The position numbers and the translations under genes are program-made. Source: a virus. Taken from it: DNA of 55,310 nt. The stretch lies in the IMG/VR virus record IMGVR_UViG_3300023097_000001, positions 1-55,310 of that record. One strand, given 5' to 3'. The notes beneath the pieces are model-generated. The model was not told the origin of the DNA, did no database searches, and worked only from the letters and a program-made list of their open reading frames with translations. Shown here piece by piece: positions 13,661 to 20,989 of the stretch (its first letter is position 1; the number at the start of each line of letters is the position of its first letter).

Positions 13661-13712
13661 TTGAGGCCTATAGAAATATGCCAAAATTTTGGACCCAAAG
13701 TGAGGAATTGAC

Positions 13713-14270
13713 ATGGGAAACATTTTCACCAGCCTGATCAACAAGCTGAGCAAGCGTCGCCAGAAGAAGGGCAAGCCCGTGCCGGTTGTTCCGGTGCCTG
13801 TGACGGTTCCTGCGGAGCCCAAGCTGCGGGCAGTGACCTACAACCGTGTGGACGGCGTTGTCAGTGGTGGTCGGATCGAGGCCGTTCGTCCCCCGGTCCA
13901 GCAGCGTCCGCGACCGGTGTCCCGTCCGGTGCCGCAGTCGCCCAAGACTGCCAGCCGCAGGCACGATCGGGACTACGACGACGAGATCCGCTACGCGGAG
14001 GTCACCACGTTCTCTCCAGAGTGGTACCGCATGAACGAGGACGCCTCAGGCCCATTCTCCGGGGGCAACAGCAATTCCGGGAGTGACTACACCCCGGAGC
14101 CGGTTTCGTCGTCCTACGTGGCTCCTAGCACCTCGTACGAGGGAGCCTCGTACTCTGCGCAGTCGTACTCTTCGGACAGCGGGTCGGGTGGTAGCTCGTT
14201 CTCTTCCGGCTCCTACAGCGACAGCGGTTCGTCGTCGTCCAGTGGCGGGGGATACGGTGGTGGTGAGTGA
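13713..14270 (+). CDS. low-complexity Ser/Gly/Tyr-rich protein (185 aa)
   Basis: A basic N-terminus (FTSLINKLSKRRQKKGK) is followed by a Pro/Val segment, an Arg-rich linker and then about 90 residues that are almost only Ser, Gly, Tyr and acidic residues, ending GGGYGGGE. Intrinsically disordered tails with regularly spaced Tyr in Ser/Gly context can drive condensation; a role in a replication compartment or surface display is speculation. Own intergenic space of about 80 bp. Confidence 0.7.
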   Translation: MGNIFTSLINKLSKRRQKKGKPVPVVPVPVTVPAEPKLRAVTYNRVDGVVSGGRIEAVRPPVQQRPRPVSRPVPQSPKTASRRHDRDYDDEIRYAEVTTFSPEWYRMNEDASGPFSGGNSNSGSDYTPEPVSSSYVAPSTSYEGASYSAQSYSSDSGSGGSSFSSGSYSDSGSSSSSGGGYGGGE

Positions 14271-14638
14271 TCACCAAGGATGAAGTGGAATCCCTTCTTG
14301 AGGGTTTGGGCGGGGAAGCAGACGAAGACTCCGATAACTACGAGCGGGTTGGGTGGGGCTACTGGCTGTACGAAGGTACGGCAGAGTTCACCCTTCTCAA
14401 CGAGGAGTACATGGCTCGTACGGTCCAGACCAAGGGCGGATCTGAGGGTGGTGGTTCCGAGGTTGTGGTGATCGTGGAGTTCACGCCCCACGTCAACGGA
14501 ATCAAGAAGATGTCGATGGAGTCCAGGTACTTCGAGAAGCTGGGCTTCTACGGTTCGTACTACGGCGTGGATTTCGACGGAACCTTCACCGAAGTGTTCC
14601 CTAAGCAGAAGACGGTTACGGTTTACGAGAAGAGTTGA
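14267..14638 (+). CDS. small protein distantly related to the W-SYDG-W family (123 aa)
   Basis: A GTG start overlaps the preceding stop (GTGA). Acidic N-terminus (EVESLLEGLGGEADEDSD), a central Gly-rich loop, then a C-terminal beta domain ending FYGSYYGVDFDGTF and TVTVYE, reminiscent of the 12210-13364 paralogues. Two bases separate it from the RNA ligase. Confidence 0.65.
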   Translation: MITKDEVESLLEGLGGEADEDSDNYERVGWGYWLYEGTAEFTLLNEEYMARTVQTKGGSEGGGSEVVVIVEFTPHVNGIKKMSMESRYFEKLGFYGSYYGVDFDGTFTEVFPKQKTVTVYEKS

Positions 14639-14639
14639 C

Positions 14640-15746
14640 ATGAGGGTCGATGATGTTTTCGACCCGGCATTGTATGTCGAGATGGAAGGGGCGGGGATGA
14701 TTCGCACTCAGATTCACCCCTCCCTTCCCTTGGCTATCGCCACCTACACCAAGGACTGTGTTGTTGCACGGTGCTGGAATGAGGTGACGTTGCAGTGCCG
14801 TGGTTTGATTTACAACTACGAGACGCAAGAACTTTTGGCTCGTCCCTTTCCGAAGTTCTTCAACCTGGGTGAACCACTTGCCCGTGAGGACTACGAGGCT
14901 GATGTAGAAGTCAGTGACAAACTGGATGGCTCGTTGGGCATCGGTTACGTCTGGGAAGGAAAGCTCTACATTGCCACCAAGGGCAGCTTTGCCAGTGAAC
15001 AAGCTGTCGAAGCCAACAAGATCCTCCAGGAGACCCACCCCAACTGGCTTCCGCCTGAAGGTCTAACCCCGTTGTTCGAGATCATTTACCCCGAGAACCG
15101 TATCGTGCTGGACTATGGTCAATCACGAGAGCTTCGGTTTCTTGAGGCTATTGACATAGAAACGGGAAAGACTTTCGACTGGGGTTCAGACGATAAGGGT
15201 CGTGATAGTGTATGGATTTCGTGGCCCGGACGAACCGTCGGGTTCACGGGGTACCAAACCCTACGACAAGCCGTATCTGCTCTCCCTCGGGAGAACGCAG
15301 AGGGTTTCGTGGTGCGGTACTTGGACACGGATGAGAGAATCAAGATCAAGCAGCAAGACTATCTGGACAAGCACAAGATGGTGTTCTTGCTGTCTCAGAA
15401 GACCATCTGGGAATCACTGAAGAACGGTAGGTTCCACGAGTACAAGTCGGGGATGCCCGATGAGTTCCATGATTGGATGGATTCCGAGGCTTCAAAATTT
15501 ACTGCAAAATTTGAAGACCACCTTTCGATTATCGATGATTGCGTAAATTCCCCTGACCTGAGCTATCTCATTGAGTGTGCCCAGAACGGTGAGCGAGAAG
15601 CACGTCTGATGATCGAAGAACTCATCAGTGACCTGCCTAGGTGGGTGTGGGGTGCCATCTGGTGTGTGGTGGATGGCTACGACTACACCAAGATTATCTA
15701 CAAGCAGTTCGAACCCAAGGGACAAACAAAGGTGGCCAAGCCATGA
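14640..15746 (+). CDS. rnlA: RNA ligase, T4 Rnl1 family (368 aa)
   Basis: ATP-dependent RNA ligase that joins 3'-OH and 5'-phosphate RNA ends through a ligase-AMP intermediate; T4 Rnl1 reseals tRNA cut by host anticodon nucleases. Motif I is KLDGS (K94 is the expected adenylated lysine), preceded by the Rnl1-typical RPFPKFFN (69-75). Motif III is FEIIYP, motif IV EGFVVRY, and motif V the RIKIKQ lysines. The C-terminal 100 residues form the helical tRNA-specificity domain expected for the family, and the length is close to T4 Rnl1 (374 aa). It is probably partnered by the Pnkp at 16560, which repairs the ends first. Confidence 0.9.
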   Translation: MRVDDVFDPALYVEMEGAGMIRTQIHPSLPLAIATYTKDCVVARCWNEVTLQCRGLIYNYETQELLARPFPKFFNLGEPLAREDYEADVEVSDKLDGSLGIGYVWEGKLYIATKGSFASEQAVEANKILQETHPNWLPPEGLTPLFEIIYPENRIVLDYGQSRELRFLEAIDIETGKTFDWGSDDKGRDSVWISWPGRTVGFTGYQTLRQAVSALPRENAEGFVVRYLDTDERIKIKQQDYLDKHKMVFLLSQKTIWESLKNGRFHEYKSGMPDEFHDWMDSEASKFTAKFEDHLSIIDDCVNSPDLSYLIECAQNGEREARLMIEELISDLPRWVWGAIWCVVDGYDYTKIIYKQFEPKGQTKVAKP

Positions 15747-15928
15747 CCATGACACCAGAACAACATCGAGCAGAGGCAGAGCGTCTGCTGTCGGACCCCA
15801 TGCCAGATAGCATCGTGGTTCAGCGGACGCCAAGGGGGTATGTCGCACGGAGGGCTACGTCAGAGGATCACGCGAACATCATTGCTCTTGCAAGGGTGCA
15901 CGCAATTCTTTCACAGGAGAAGCGATGA
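15743..15928 (+). CDS. hypothetical protein (61 aa)
   Basis: The start overlaps the ligase stop (ATGA). A helical N-terminus (PEQHRAEAERLLSD), a short strand region (SIVVQRTPRGYVARR) and a C-terminal helix (NIIALARVHAILSQEKR). It lies inside the RNA-repair block but shows no recognised motif. Confidence 0.6.
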   Translation: MTMTPEQHRAEAERLLSDPMPDSIVVQRTPRGYVARRATSEDHANIIALARVHAILSQEKR

Positions 15929-16218
15929 GAGAATACCCCGAAGGTCAGTGCGACAACCCGGAGTTCCACCTCCAACACACGACATTCCTTGAGGACGAAC
16001 TGAGGACGTGTCCTGGAGTTGGTGAGGGTCAGGAGTATGTGTACCGCTTGGTTGACGAGAAGACTGGCACCCACTTGCAGGCTTACGGGGGTCAGTACGT
16101 CTACACCGAGAGGTCACAGGCTCGTGCTCAATGCACGAAGTTCAACAAGAAGTCGTGGCGAAACGAGAAGGCGGTGATTCAGCGTGGGCTCATCCAGTGG
16201 AGTACCGACCCCGTGTAG
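15925..16218 (+). CDS. hypothetical protein (97 aa)
   Basis: The start overlaps the previous stop (ATGA). Residues 9-30 hold C...H...H spacing, and the C-terminal half is basic (RSQARAQCTKFNKKSWRNEK). No family recognised. Possibly nucleic-acid binding from charge alone. Confidence 0.6.
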   Translation: MREYPEGQCDNPEFHLQHTTFLEDELRTCPGVGEGQEYVYRLVDEKTGTHLQAYGGQYVYTERSQARAQCTKFNKKSWRNEKAVIQRGLIQWSTDPV

Positions 16219-16456
16219 GTGTGGGTACGACGATGATGATCTGGAGTTCTGCCTGGACGGTATCGTTTACTCCGATATCTTCCGAGGTATCCAGGAGAAC
16301 GTGTGTGAATGTGACTGCCATAACCTGGTTGCTGCGGTCATTCCGATCAAGCCCAAGGTTATGGTGTGCCACGAGTGTCGGATGCACAGTGGCCACAAGA
16401 TGGACTGCACCAAGGGCCGCGTGGTCTACGAAGAGAGGGAGTTGGTAGCAGCATGA
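16184..16456 (+). CDS. Cys-rich putative metal-binding protein (90 aa)
   Basis: Three cysteine groups (CRCG; CECDCHN; VCHECRMHSGHKMDC) give at least ten Cys/His ligands, suggesting two zinc sites. No start codon lies after the preceding stop in this frame, so translation probably begins at ATG 16184, 35 bp inside the upstream gene; the ribosome site there is weak. Confidence 0.55.
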   Translation: MGSSSGVPTPCRCGYDDDDLEFCLDGIVYSDIFRGIQENVCECDCHNLVAAVIPIKPKVMVCHECRMHSGHKMDCTKGRVVYEERELVAA

Positions 16457-16563
16457 GTGAGGACGCAGGAATCAGGGATATCCGCCAAGCCCTGGACGAG
16501 GCAATCGAGAACACCGATCCTGACTGGGTTCAGAAGATCCTGGACGCGCCGGAGGGCAAGTGA
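16453..16563 (+). CDS. acidic helical micropeptide (36 aa)
   Basis: The start overlaps the preceding stop (ATGA). The chain (IRDIRQALDEAIENTDPDWV) is an acidic amphipathic helix. The stop overlaps the kinase start (GTGA), so it is coupled to Pnkp translation. Confidence 0.5.
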   Translation: MSEDAGIRDIRQALDEAIENTDPDWVQKILDAPEGK

Positions 16564-17489
16564 GTGCACCAGTGCTGTACTTCACGGTCGGCCTGCCGGG
16601 GTCAGGGAAGACCCACTACGCCAAGTGGTTGCGGACTCTTCACTCCCCCGGAAAGGTGATGACCATTTCCCGTGATGGTCTGCGGGATGAGTACTTCGGT
16701 ACTCGTGATGGATTGATCGGTGACCAGGAGGTGATGATCACTTCTCTCCAACACGCACAGATCCGCAGGGCACTGGAGCGTGGCATTACCGTGATCGTGC
16801 ACGACTGCAATCTTCGGATGCAATACCGCAAGCAGCTTGCACAGATCGCGGAAGACATGGGATTCAAGTGGGTTCAGGTAGACCTGACTCACATCTCTCT
16901 GGAGACGTGCCTCGAAAGGAATGCCAAGCGGGGAAACCCTGTTCCCGAAGAGGTCATCCGGAACATGTTCGATCGTTACATCAAGGCGAACAAGGGTGAG
17001 GCGATGGCACTGCCTCAGCCCAAGGCGAAGGCGGCTCTTCCGAAGCGTGAGATGTACGTTCCGGACACGTCCAAGCCCAAGGCTGTCATCGTGGACATCG
17101 ATGGGACTGTGGCTCTCCACGAGGGTGTGAGGGGTGTCTACGACACGTCCAAGTACCACCTGGACAAGCCCAACCTTCCCATCATCGACATGGTGAGGCA
17201 CGAGGCCTACGACTTGGGGAACAAGATCTTGTTCACCTCGGGTCGTCACGTGAACTTCTTTGGTGTGACCGAAGATTGGTTGTACCAGGAAGTGAAGGTC
17301 CCCATCGAGGGGCAGTTCATGCGTGAGAACCACGGTGTCAGTGACGACATCGAGAAGTTGGATCTCTTCGACAAGTACATCAGGCACAACTACAATGTGG
17401 TTCGTGCATACGACGACCGAAACCGAGTGGTCAAGGCCTGGCGTTCAATCGGCCTGACTTGCTTGCAGGTAGCCGAAGGCGACTTCTGA
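16560..17489 (+). CDS. pnkp: polynucleotide 5'-kinase / 3'-phosphatase, T4 Pnkp type (309 aa)
   Basis: Converts the 2',3'-cyclic-phosphate and 5'-OH ends left by ribonucleases into 3'-OH and 5'-phosphate ends that RNA ligase can join. The N-terminal kinase has the P-loop GLPGSGKT (11-18), SRDGLRDEYFG and the lid segment RNAKRGNPVPEEVI (about 120-133), as in T4 Pnkp. The C-terminal phosphatase has the DxDGT acyl-phosphatase motif (VDIDGTVAL, D179/D181) and a later AYDDRNRVV. Domain order and length (T4: 301 aa) agree. It sits about 800 bp after the Rnl1-like ligase, as part of one repair unit. GTG start overlapping the previous stop. Confidence 0.93.
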   Translation: MSAPVLYFTVGLPGSGKTHYAKWLRTLHSPGKVMTISRDGLRDEYFGTRDGLIGDQEVMITSLQHAQIRRALERGITVIVHDCNLRMQYRKQLAQIAEDMGFKWVQVDLTHISLETCLERNAKRGNPVPEEVIRNMFDRYIKANKGEAMALPQPKAKAALPKREMYVPDTSKPKAVIVDIDGTVALHEGVRGVYDTSKYHLDKPNLPIIDMVRHEAYDLGNKILFTSGRHVNFFGVTEDWLYQEVKVPIEGQFMRENHGVSDDIEKLDLFDKYIRHNYNVVRAYDDRNRVVKAWRSIGLTCLQVAEGDF

Positions 17490-17626
17490 TGCTGATGGTC
17501 GCGGGGTGGATCTTCTTGTTTGCTGCGGCTTACAAGTTGTTCACCCACAGAAATACGCGTGACCTTTGGGTTGCGCTGGTGTTGGCTTTGTTCTCGGTAT
17601 CAATGCTTTTCTACAACTTCAACTAA
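17489..17626 (+). CDS. membrane micropeptide, two spans (45 aa)
   Basis: The start overlaps the kinase stop (TGATG). Two hydrophobic segments (MVAGWIFLFAAAYKLF and LWVALVLALFSVSMLFY) are separated by THRNTRD, a hairpin layout with basic loop. First of four consecutive membrane micropeptides. Confidence 0.55.
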   Translation: MLMVAGWIFLFAAAYKLFTHRNTRDLWVALVLALFSVSMLFYNFN

Positions 17627-17637
17627 AGGAGCACACA

Positions 17638-17775
17638 ATGCACCAGGAAAGTGGAATCGTCGCTGTCATCCTGTTCAGCATCGGCCTCGCACTTCTGGCT
17701 ACGAAGGCCAAGGCTGTTGCCTACACCTTCATGGCTGCGGGTGCTGTGATGGTGGTTGCAGGAGTCAGCGGTTGA
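17638..17775 (+). CDS. membrane micropeptide, two spans (45 aa)
   Basis: ATG after AAAGGAGCACACA. Two hydrophobic helices (IVAVILFSIGLALLA, AYTFMAAGAVMVVAGV) around a TKAKAV turn. Same length and topology as the upstream gene. Confidence 0.6.
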   Translation: MHQESGIVAVILFSIGLALLATKAKAVAYTFMAAGAVMVVAGVSG

Positions 17776-17924
17776 GGACTCTCATGATGGCGGTGTCCCT
17801 GGGGCTGATCGTTGGTTCGGTCTGGGCTTTCACCCAGACCAACCCAGCCTTGGGGCTACTGCTTGCCTCCCTGTCGATGGCTGTCACCCTGACCGCACGT
17901 TCTCGAAGGCGGGACAATGAATAA
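17772..17924 (+). CDS. membrane micropeptide, two spans (50 aa)
   Basis: A TTG start overlapping the previous stop (TTGA) is preferred because GCAGGAG lies eight bases upstream; ATG 17784 is the alternative. Two spans (MAVSLGLIVGSVWAF and ALGLLLASLSMAVTL), then a basic RSRRRDNE tail. Confidence 0.5.
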   Translation: MRTLMMAVSLGLIVGSVWAFTQTNPALGLLLASLSMAVTLTARSRRRDNE

Positions 17925-18063
17925 AGGTTGGGCTGCTGGTGGATTCTTCTTCGCGATGGTCGCCACGGCCTGTTTCGTAGCAAGACTTACCCCGTTCGCA
18001 GTCGGGTGTGGGATCATCGCACTCGTCATGTTCACCGAAGCTTTTGTGAATGAGGACAAATGA
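17917..18063 (+). CDS. membrane micropeptide, two spans (48 aa)
   Basis: Overlaps the previous gene by 8 bp. Two spans (AGGFFFAMVATACFVA and FAVGCGIIALVMFTEAFV) around RLTP, and a polar NEDK end. The stop overlaps the lipoprotein start (ATGA). Confidence 0.55.
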   Translation: MNKGWAAGGFFFAMVATACFVARLTPFAVGCGIIALVMFTEAFVNEDK

Positions 18064-18290
18064 AGGTACTAGCAATAGGTCTGATCAGCCTGCTTGCTCT
18101 TGCGGGCTGTTCCATGCCGGAAAACACAGGAGGCACCCACGGGCAACGCGTGCTCAAGGAGTTCGATATCCCAGGCACCGAAGCTTCTGCCTCCTTGTTT
18201 TGCATAGATGACGACAAGTTCTTGTGGATGTCTGCTAGCCACAAGGGCTCGTTGCAGCTCGTCCGTGAAGATGACCCGAAGTGTAAGTAA
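18060..18290 (+). CDS. small lipoprotein (76 aa)
   Basis: A signal peptide with a lipobox LALAG-C (C17) predicts lipid attachment and exposure on the outer face of the host membrane. The mature part has two further cysteines (LFC and the terminal DPKCK) flanking KFLWMSASHKGSLQL. The protein at 31558 has the same plan (lipobox, C, aromatic strand, C near the end). Phage-encoded lipoproteins often block superinfection by binding or masking DNA-entry factors; here that is inference. Confidence 0.75.
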   Translation: MKVLAIGLISLLALAGCSMPENTGGTHGQRVLKEFDIPGTEASASLFCIDDDKFLWMSASHKGSLQLVREDDPKCK

Positions 18291-18319
18291 GACCAACAAC
18301 AAGAAAAGGAATAAGAATC

Positions 18320-18601
18320 ATGGCTACCGTTAAGCGCAACGCTGCTGTCACCAAGACTGAGACTGTCGAGGTCACCCCGGCTCAGATCGTGCTGACCCTC
18401 ACGGAGGGCGAAGCCACTGCGGTCAAGGCCATCCTTGGTGGCATCACGGGCGACAGCTCCGGCCCCATCCGGTCTCTGACCAGCAAGGTCTACCGCGCGC
18501 TCCACAGTGCGGGTGTGGACCAGTACAACTCGTCCCCGCTCCGCAACGACATCATCCAGACCGCCAAGACCACCCCACCGGTCAACCCCTTCGCCTGGTA
18601 A
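18320..18601 (+). CDS. hypothetical protein, paralogue pair B, copy 1 (93 aa)
   Basis: ATG after AAAAGGAATAAGAATC. It shares with the next gene the pattern VEVTPAQIVLTLTEGEATAV / VEVSPETVTITLTPDEAEIM, the GPIRSL/GPIRVL helix start and a Y-rich helix after it. A basic, Ala-rich N-terminus precedes both. Function unknown. Confidence 0.7.
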   Translation: MATVKRNAAVTKTETVEVTPAQIVLTLTEGEATAVKAILGGITGDSSGPIRSLTSKVYRALHSAGVDQYNSSPLRNDIIQTAKTTPPVNPFAW

Positions 18602-18630
18602 TCCAACCCAACTAACAAAGGATCAAAACA

Positions 18631-18891
18631 ATGGCTAACGCCAAGCGCACCCCGGCTTCCATGTCTTCCAAGGAAGTCGAGGTCTCTCCGGAGACCGTGA
18701 CCATCACCCTGACCCCGGACGAGGCTGAGATCATGAAGGCCCTGACCGGCAACGTGATCGGCTCTGGTCCCATCCGAGTCCTGGTAGACCAGCTCTACCA
18801 CCTTCTGGGTGACGGTACTGGCCTGTACGGCATGTCGAAGTACTCCAAGTACATCATCCACAGCATGGAAGTTTCCCCGACCTCTCGCTAA
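18631..18891 (+). CDS. hypothetical protein, paralogue pair B, copy 2 (86 aa)
   Basis: ATG after AAAGGATCAAAACA. A tandem duplicate of the preceding gene, with the same MA-x-x-KR start, VEV-S/T-P strand and GPIR segment. The C-terminal YGMSKYSKYIIHSM replaces the QYNSSPLRND segment of copy 1. Confidence 0.7.
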   Translation: MANAKRTPASMSSKEVEVSPETVTITLTPDEAEIMKALTGNVIGSGPIRVLVDQLYHLLGDGTGLYGMSKYSKYIIHSMEVSPTSR

Positions 18892-18903
18892 GAAGGAGAA
18901 AAG

Positions 18904-19041
18904 ATGTTCAAGCTCACCACTGCTCGTACGATCCTCGCGTGGATCGGCTTCGTTACTGTCGTGATCGTGTTCGGTGCTGCGGTTACCCAGGGTTGGGGTT
19001 TCGTGGCTCAGTACCTTCGTGAGATGGGTCTGGCCATCTAA
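18904..19041 (+). CDS. membrane micropeptide (45 aa)
   Basis: ATG after AGAAGGAGAAAAG, a strong site. A basic start (FKLTTARTI), one long hydrophobic helix (WIGFVTVVIVFGAAVTQGW) and a short amphipathic end. It lies directly upstream of, or overlapping, the helicase gene. Confidence 0.6.
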   Translation: MFKLTTARTILAWIGFVTVVIVFGAAVTQGWGFVAQYLREMGLAI

Positions 19042-19933
19042 GAAAGGAAGCACCATCTATTCCCTCACTCAAAGCAAGAGGGCAAGAGGTGCGGGCGGGG
19101 AACCAATCCCCACTGGGTGGAAGAGTTTGGACAACGCGGGTATCGTGTTCCGCCGTGGTCAGCTAGTTCTGATCGCGGCGGGACCCGGTACCGCCAAGTC
19201 GGCTCTCACCTTGGCGTTGACTATCCAATCTGGGGTTCCCAGTATGATCTTCAGTGCTGACTCCGATGCCTTCACGCAGATGACACGTTCGATCTCCATG
19301 CTTACCGACATTCCTTTGACCAAGTCGACAGAGATGGTCCTAGAAGACAAAATCCCTGACGACGTAGCAGAGAACATGTCCGGGGTTCCGCTTCGTATTG
19401 ACTACGAGTCTTCTCCTAGTCCAGAAGACATTGAAGAGATCCTTGAAGCTTACTGGGAACTCTTCGGCGAATACCCCACGCTTATTGTCATCGACAACAT
19501 CACCAACGTCTCAGGCGTTGGCAACGTGGATGATGATTTCTCCGCAGGCCTCGAAGGCCTGATGGATTACCTACACTCAATGGCTCGTGAAACAGCAGCC
19601 TGTGTTATCGGACTGCACCACGTGAACGGGCCTTACAACGATGGCGACAAGCCAATCCCCTTGAGTGGGATCAAGGGTCAGATCGGACGAGTACCCGAGA
19701 TGATCCTGACCCTGCACAAGAGGAAGTTCGACGATGAGACCATGATCCTGTGTGTCTCCAAGGTCAAGGTGCGTGGGGGTCAACCAGACCCCTCGGGTAA
19801 CACCTGGGCTGAGTTGGAGTTCAAGGGATTCAAGATGTCCTTCCGAGATCCGGAACTCCAGGATATTCCTGCTCCGGAAATGGAGTGGGAAGACACCCAA
19901 CGCAGGCAGGAGGAAGAACTACAATGGGGCTGA
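19019..19933 (+). CDS. RecA-fold ATPase / DnaB-like helicase (304 aa)
   Basis: Hexameric helicase-type RecA core: Walker A in LIAAGPGTAKSALTLAL, Walker B in YPTLIVIDNI, the sensor-like CVIGLHHVNG, and a later SGIKGQIGRVPEMILTLHK that resembles the DnaB H4/arginine-finger region. It lacks the DnaB N-terminal domain, as do many phage replicative helicases. The start is uncertain. GTG 19019 overlaps the upstream gene by 23 bp. The best ribosome site (AAGAAAGGAAG) instead points to an ATC codon at 19055, which would be a rare non-canonical start. Confidence 0.8.
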   Translation: MRWVWPSKKGSTIYSLTQSKRARGAGGEPIPTGWKSLDNAGIVFRRGQLVLIAAGPGTAKSALTLALTIQSGVPSMIFSADSDAFTQMTRSISMLTDIPLTKSTEMVLEDKIPDDVAENMSGVPLRIDYESSPSPEDIEEILEAYWELFGEYPTLIVIDNITNVSGVGNVDDDFSAGLEGLMDYLHSMARETAACVIGLHHVNGPYNDGDKPIPLSGIKGQIGRVPEMILTLHKRKFDDETMILCVSKVKVRGGQPDPSGNTWAELEFKGFKMSFRDPELQDIPAPEMEWEDTQRRQEEELQWG

Positions 19934-20124
19934 GGAAGGTCTCTGGGTATCTCCTCCTGTCTGCTGTGTTCGGTGGCTTCTTTGGTGCCATGTCTTACAA
20001 CATCGGGCTTGGTCCTGCGGTTGTGATCATAGGTACCGCAGCAGCGGCACTAGGGATAATGGAACTGGCTATCTACTTGATCTGGGAGGGTGACAATGGC
20101 TCAACCAAGCCTAAGGCTGAATGA
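19924..20124 (+). CDS. two-span membrane protein (66 aa)
   Basis: ATG overlapping the helicase end by 10 bp. Two hydrophobic segments (YLLLSAVFGGFFGAMSY and AVVIIGTAAAALGIMELAIYLI) and a polar tail (WEGDNGSTKPKAE). No family recognised. Confidence 0.6.
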   Translation: MGLRKVSGYLLLSAVFGGFFGAMSYNIGLGPAVVIIGTAAAALGIMELAIYLIWEGDNGSTKPKAE

Positions 20125-20290
20125 TCCCATCCTTATCTTGGGCACTGTCCACGGGTACTTTGACAGGTACATGGATGACCGTGACCACTTCGGTAGGATC
20201 ATGGTAGGAGTACCCAGCCTACGGGGTGGTGTTCCTGCGATCATCCCACGAGAGTGGGCGACCCCGAGAGAGGAGAAGGACGATGGTTAG
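20096..20290 (+). CDS. hypothetical protein (64 aa)
   Basis: ATG six bases after GGGAGG, inside the end of the preceding gene. Hydrophobic start (LNDPILILGTVHGYF), acidic turn (DRYMDDRDHFG), then a Val/Gly-rich strand. No known motif. Confidence 0.6.
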   Translation: MAQPSLRLNDPILILGTVHGYFDRYMDDRDHFGRIMVGVPSLRGGVPAIIPREWATPREEKDDG

Positions 20291-20468
20291 GCGTGAGTAT
20301 GTGGACGTCTGCCCCGCTTGCCACACCGTGTACCGAGGGTACAAGGAGGCAACAGTGCAAAACCAAGCAGAGAACTGCGCCACGCGTTGTTCTCCCAAGG
20401 ATGAGTCCAACGAACCCTCTTTGGATGATGCCTTGAAGAAGGCACGAGAGGAACTAGGTGACTGGTAG
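20283..20468 (+). CDS. Cys-rich small protein (61 aa)
   Basis: CPACHTVYRGY near the start and a later C-x3-C (ENCATRC) could bind one zinc ion. The C-terminal half is an acidic helix (DDALKKAREELGDW). It overlaps the endonuclease start (TAG/GTG). One of about 20 tiny Cys-rich genes in this genome. Confidence 0.6.
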   Translation: MVRREYVDVCPACHTVYRGYKEATVQNQAENCATRCSPKDESNEPSLDDALKKAREELGDW

Positions 20469-20989
20469 TGGGCCGTGCAAGAAGGGCACGGAGCCCTGCG
20501 ACGAAGAAACCCTCTGCGAAGACGCAGAACGACTCCTCAACTACGACTGGTCCATCGAGTTCTTCTACCAAGCCATGCAAAGGGTGTGGCTCTACGACCA
20601 GGAAGCTCACGGCACCGGGGCCACGATGCGCGACATGCCACAGAGACCGCCGTACTACCGTCCAGTTAGCCCGCAGGCTGGCGTACGTGTCTAAGCAGTA
20701 TGGTTTGACCCCTGAGCAGTATCAGAAGCTTGTAGACGCTTGTAGGAAGAACTCCAAGGGTCAGCCAATCTGCTACATCTGTGATCGAAACCGGGGCAAC
20801 TGTGTGGATCACGACCATGCGTGTTGCCCCGGCAAGATCTCCTGCGGCAAGTGTGTCCGAGGACTGATCTGCAATCCCTGTAACAAGGGAGTGCTTGGTC
20901 ATTTCAGAGACGATGTCAAGTGTTTGATCCGTGCTATCACGTACATCAAATTTCCACCAGCCCAAATGCTCTTGAAGGAGGAAGCATGA
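20468..20989 (+). CDS. recombination endonuclease VII-like (173 aa)
   Basis: T4 Endo VII-type Holliday-junction resolvase with a His-Me/HNH core. CYICD with CNPC forms the zinc site, and VDHDHACC...RGLICNPCNKGVLGHFRDD is the family's catalytic signature. An additional N-terminal zinc motif (CKGCG...CATCH, about 37-57) after a Ser/Thr-rich basic segment is unusual compared with the short phage forms. Role: cleaving branched replication intermediates before packaging. A GTG start overlaps the previous stop. Confidence 0.88.
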   Translation: MGRARRARSPATKKPSAKTQNDSSTTTGPSSSSTKPCKGCGSTTRKLTAPGPRCATCHRDRRTTVQLARRLAYVSKQYGLTPEQYQKLVDACRKNSKGQPICYICDRNRGNCVDHDHACCPGKISCGKCVRGLICNPCNKGVLGHFRDDVKCLIRAITYIKFPPAQMLLKEEA

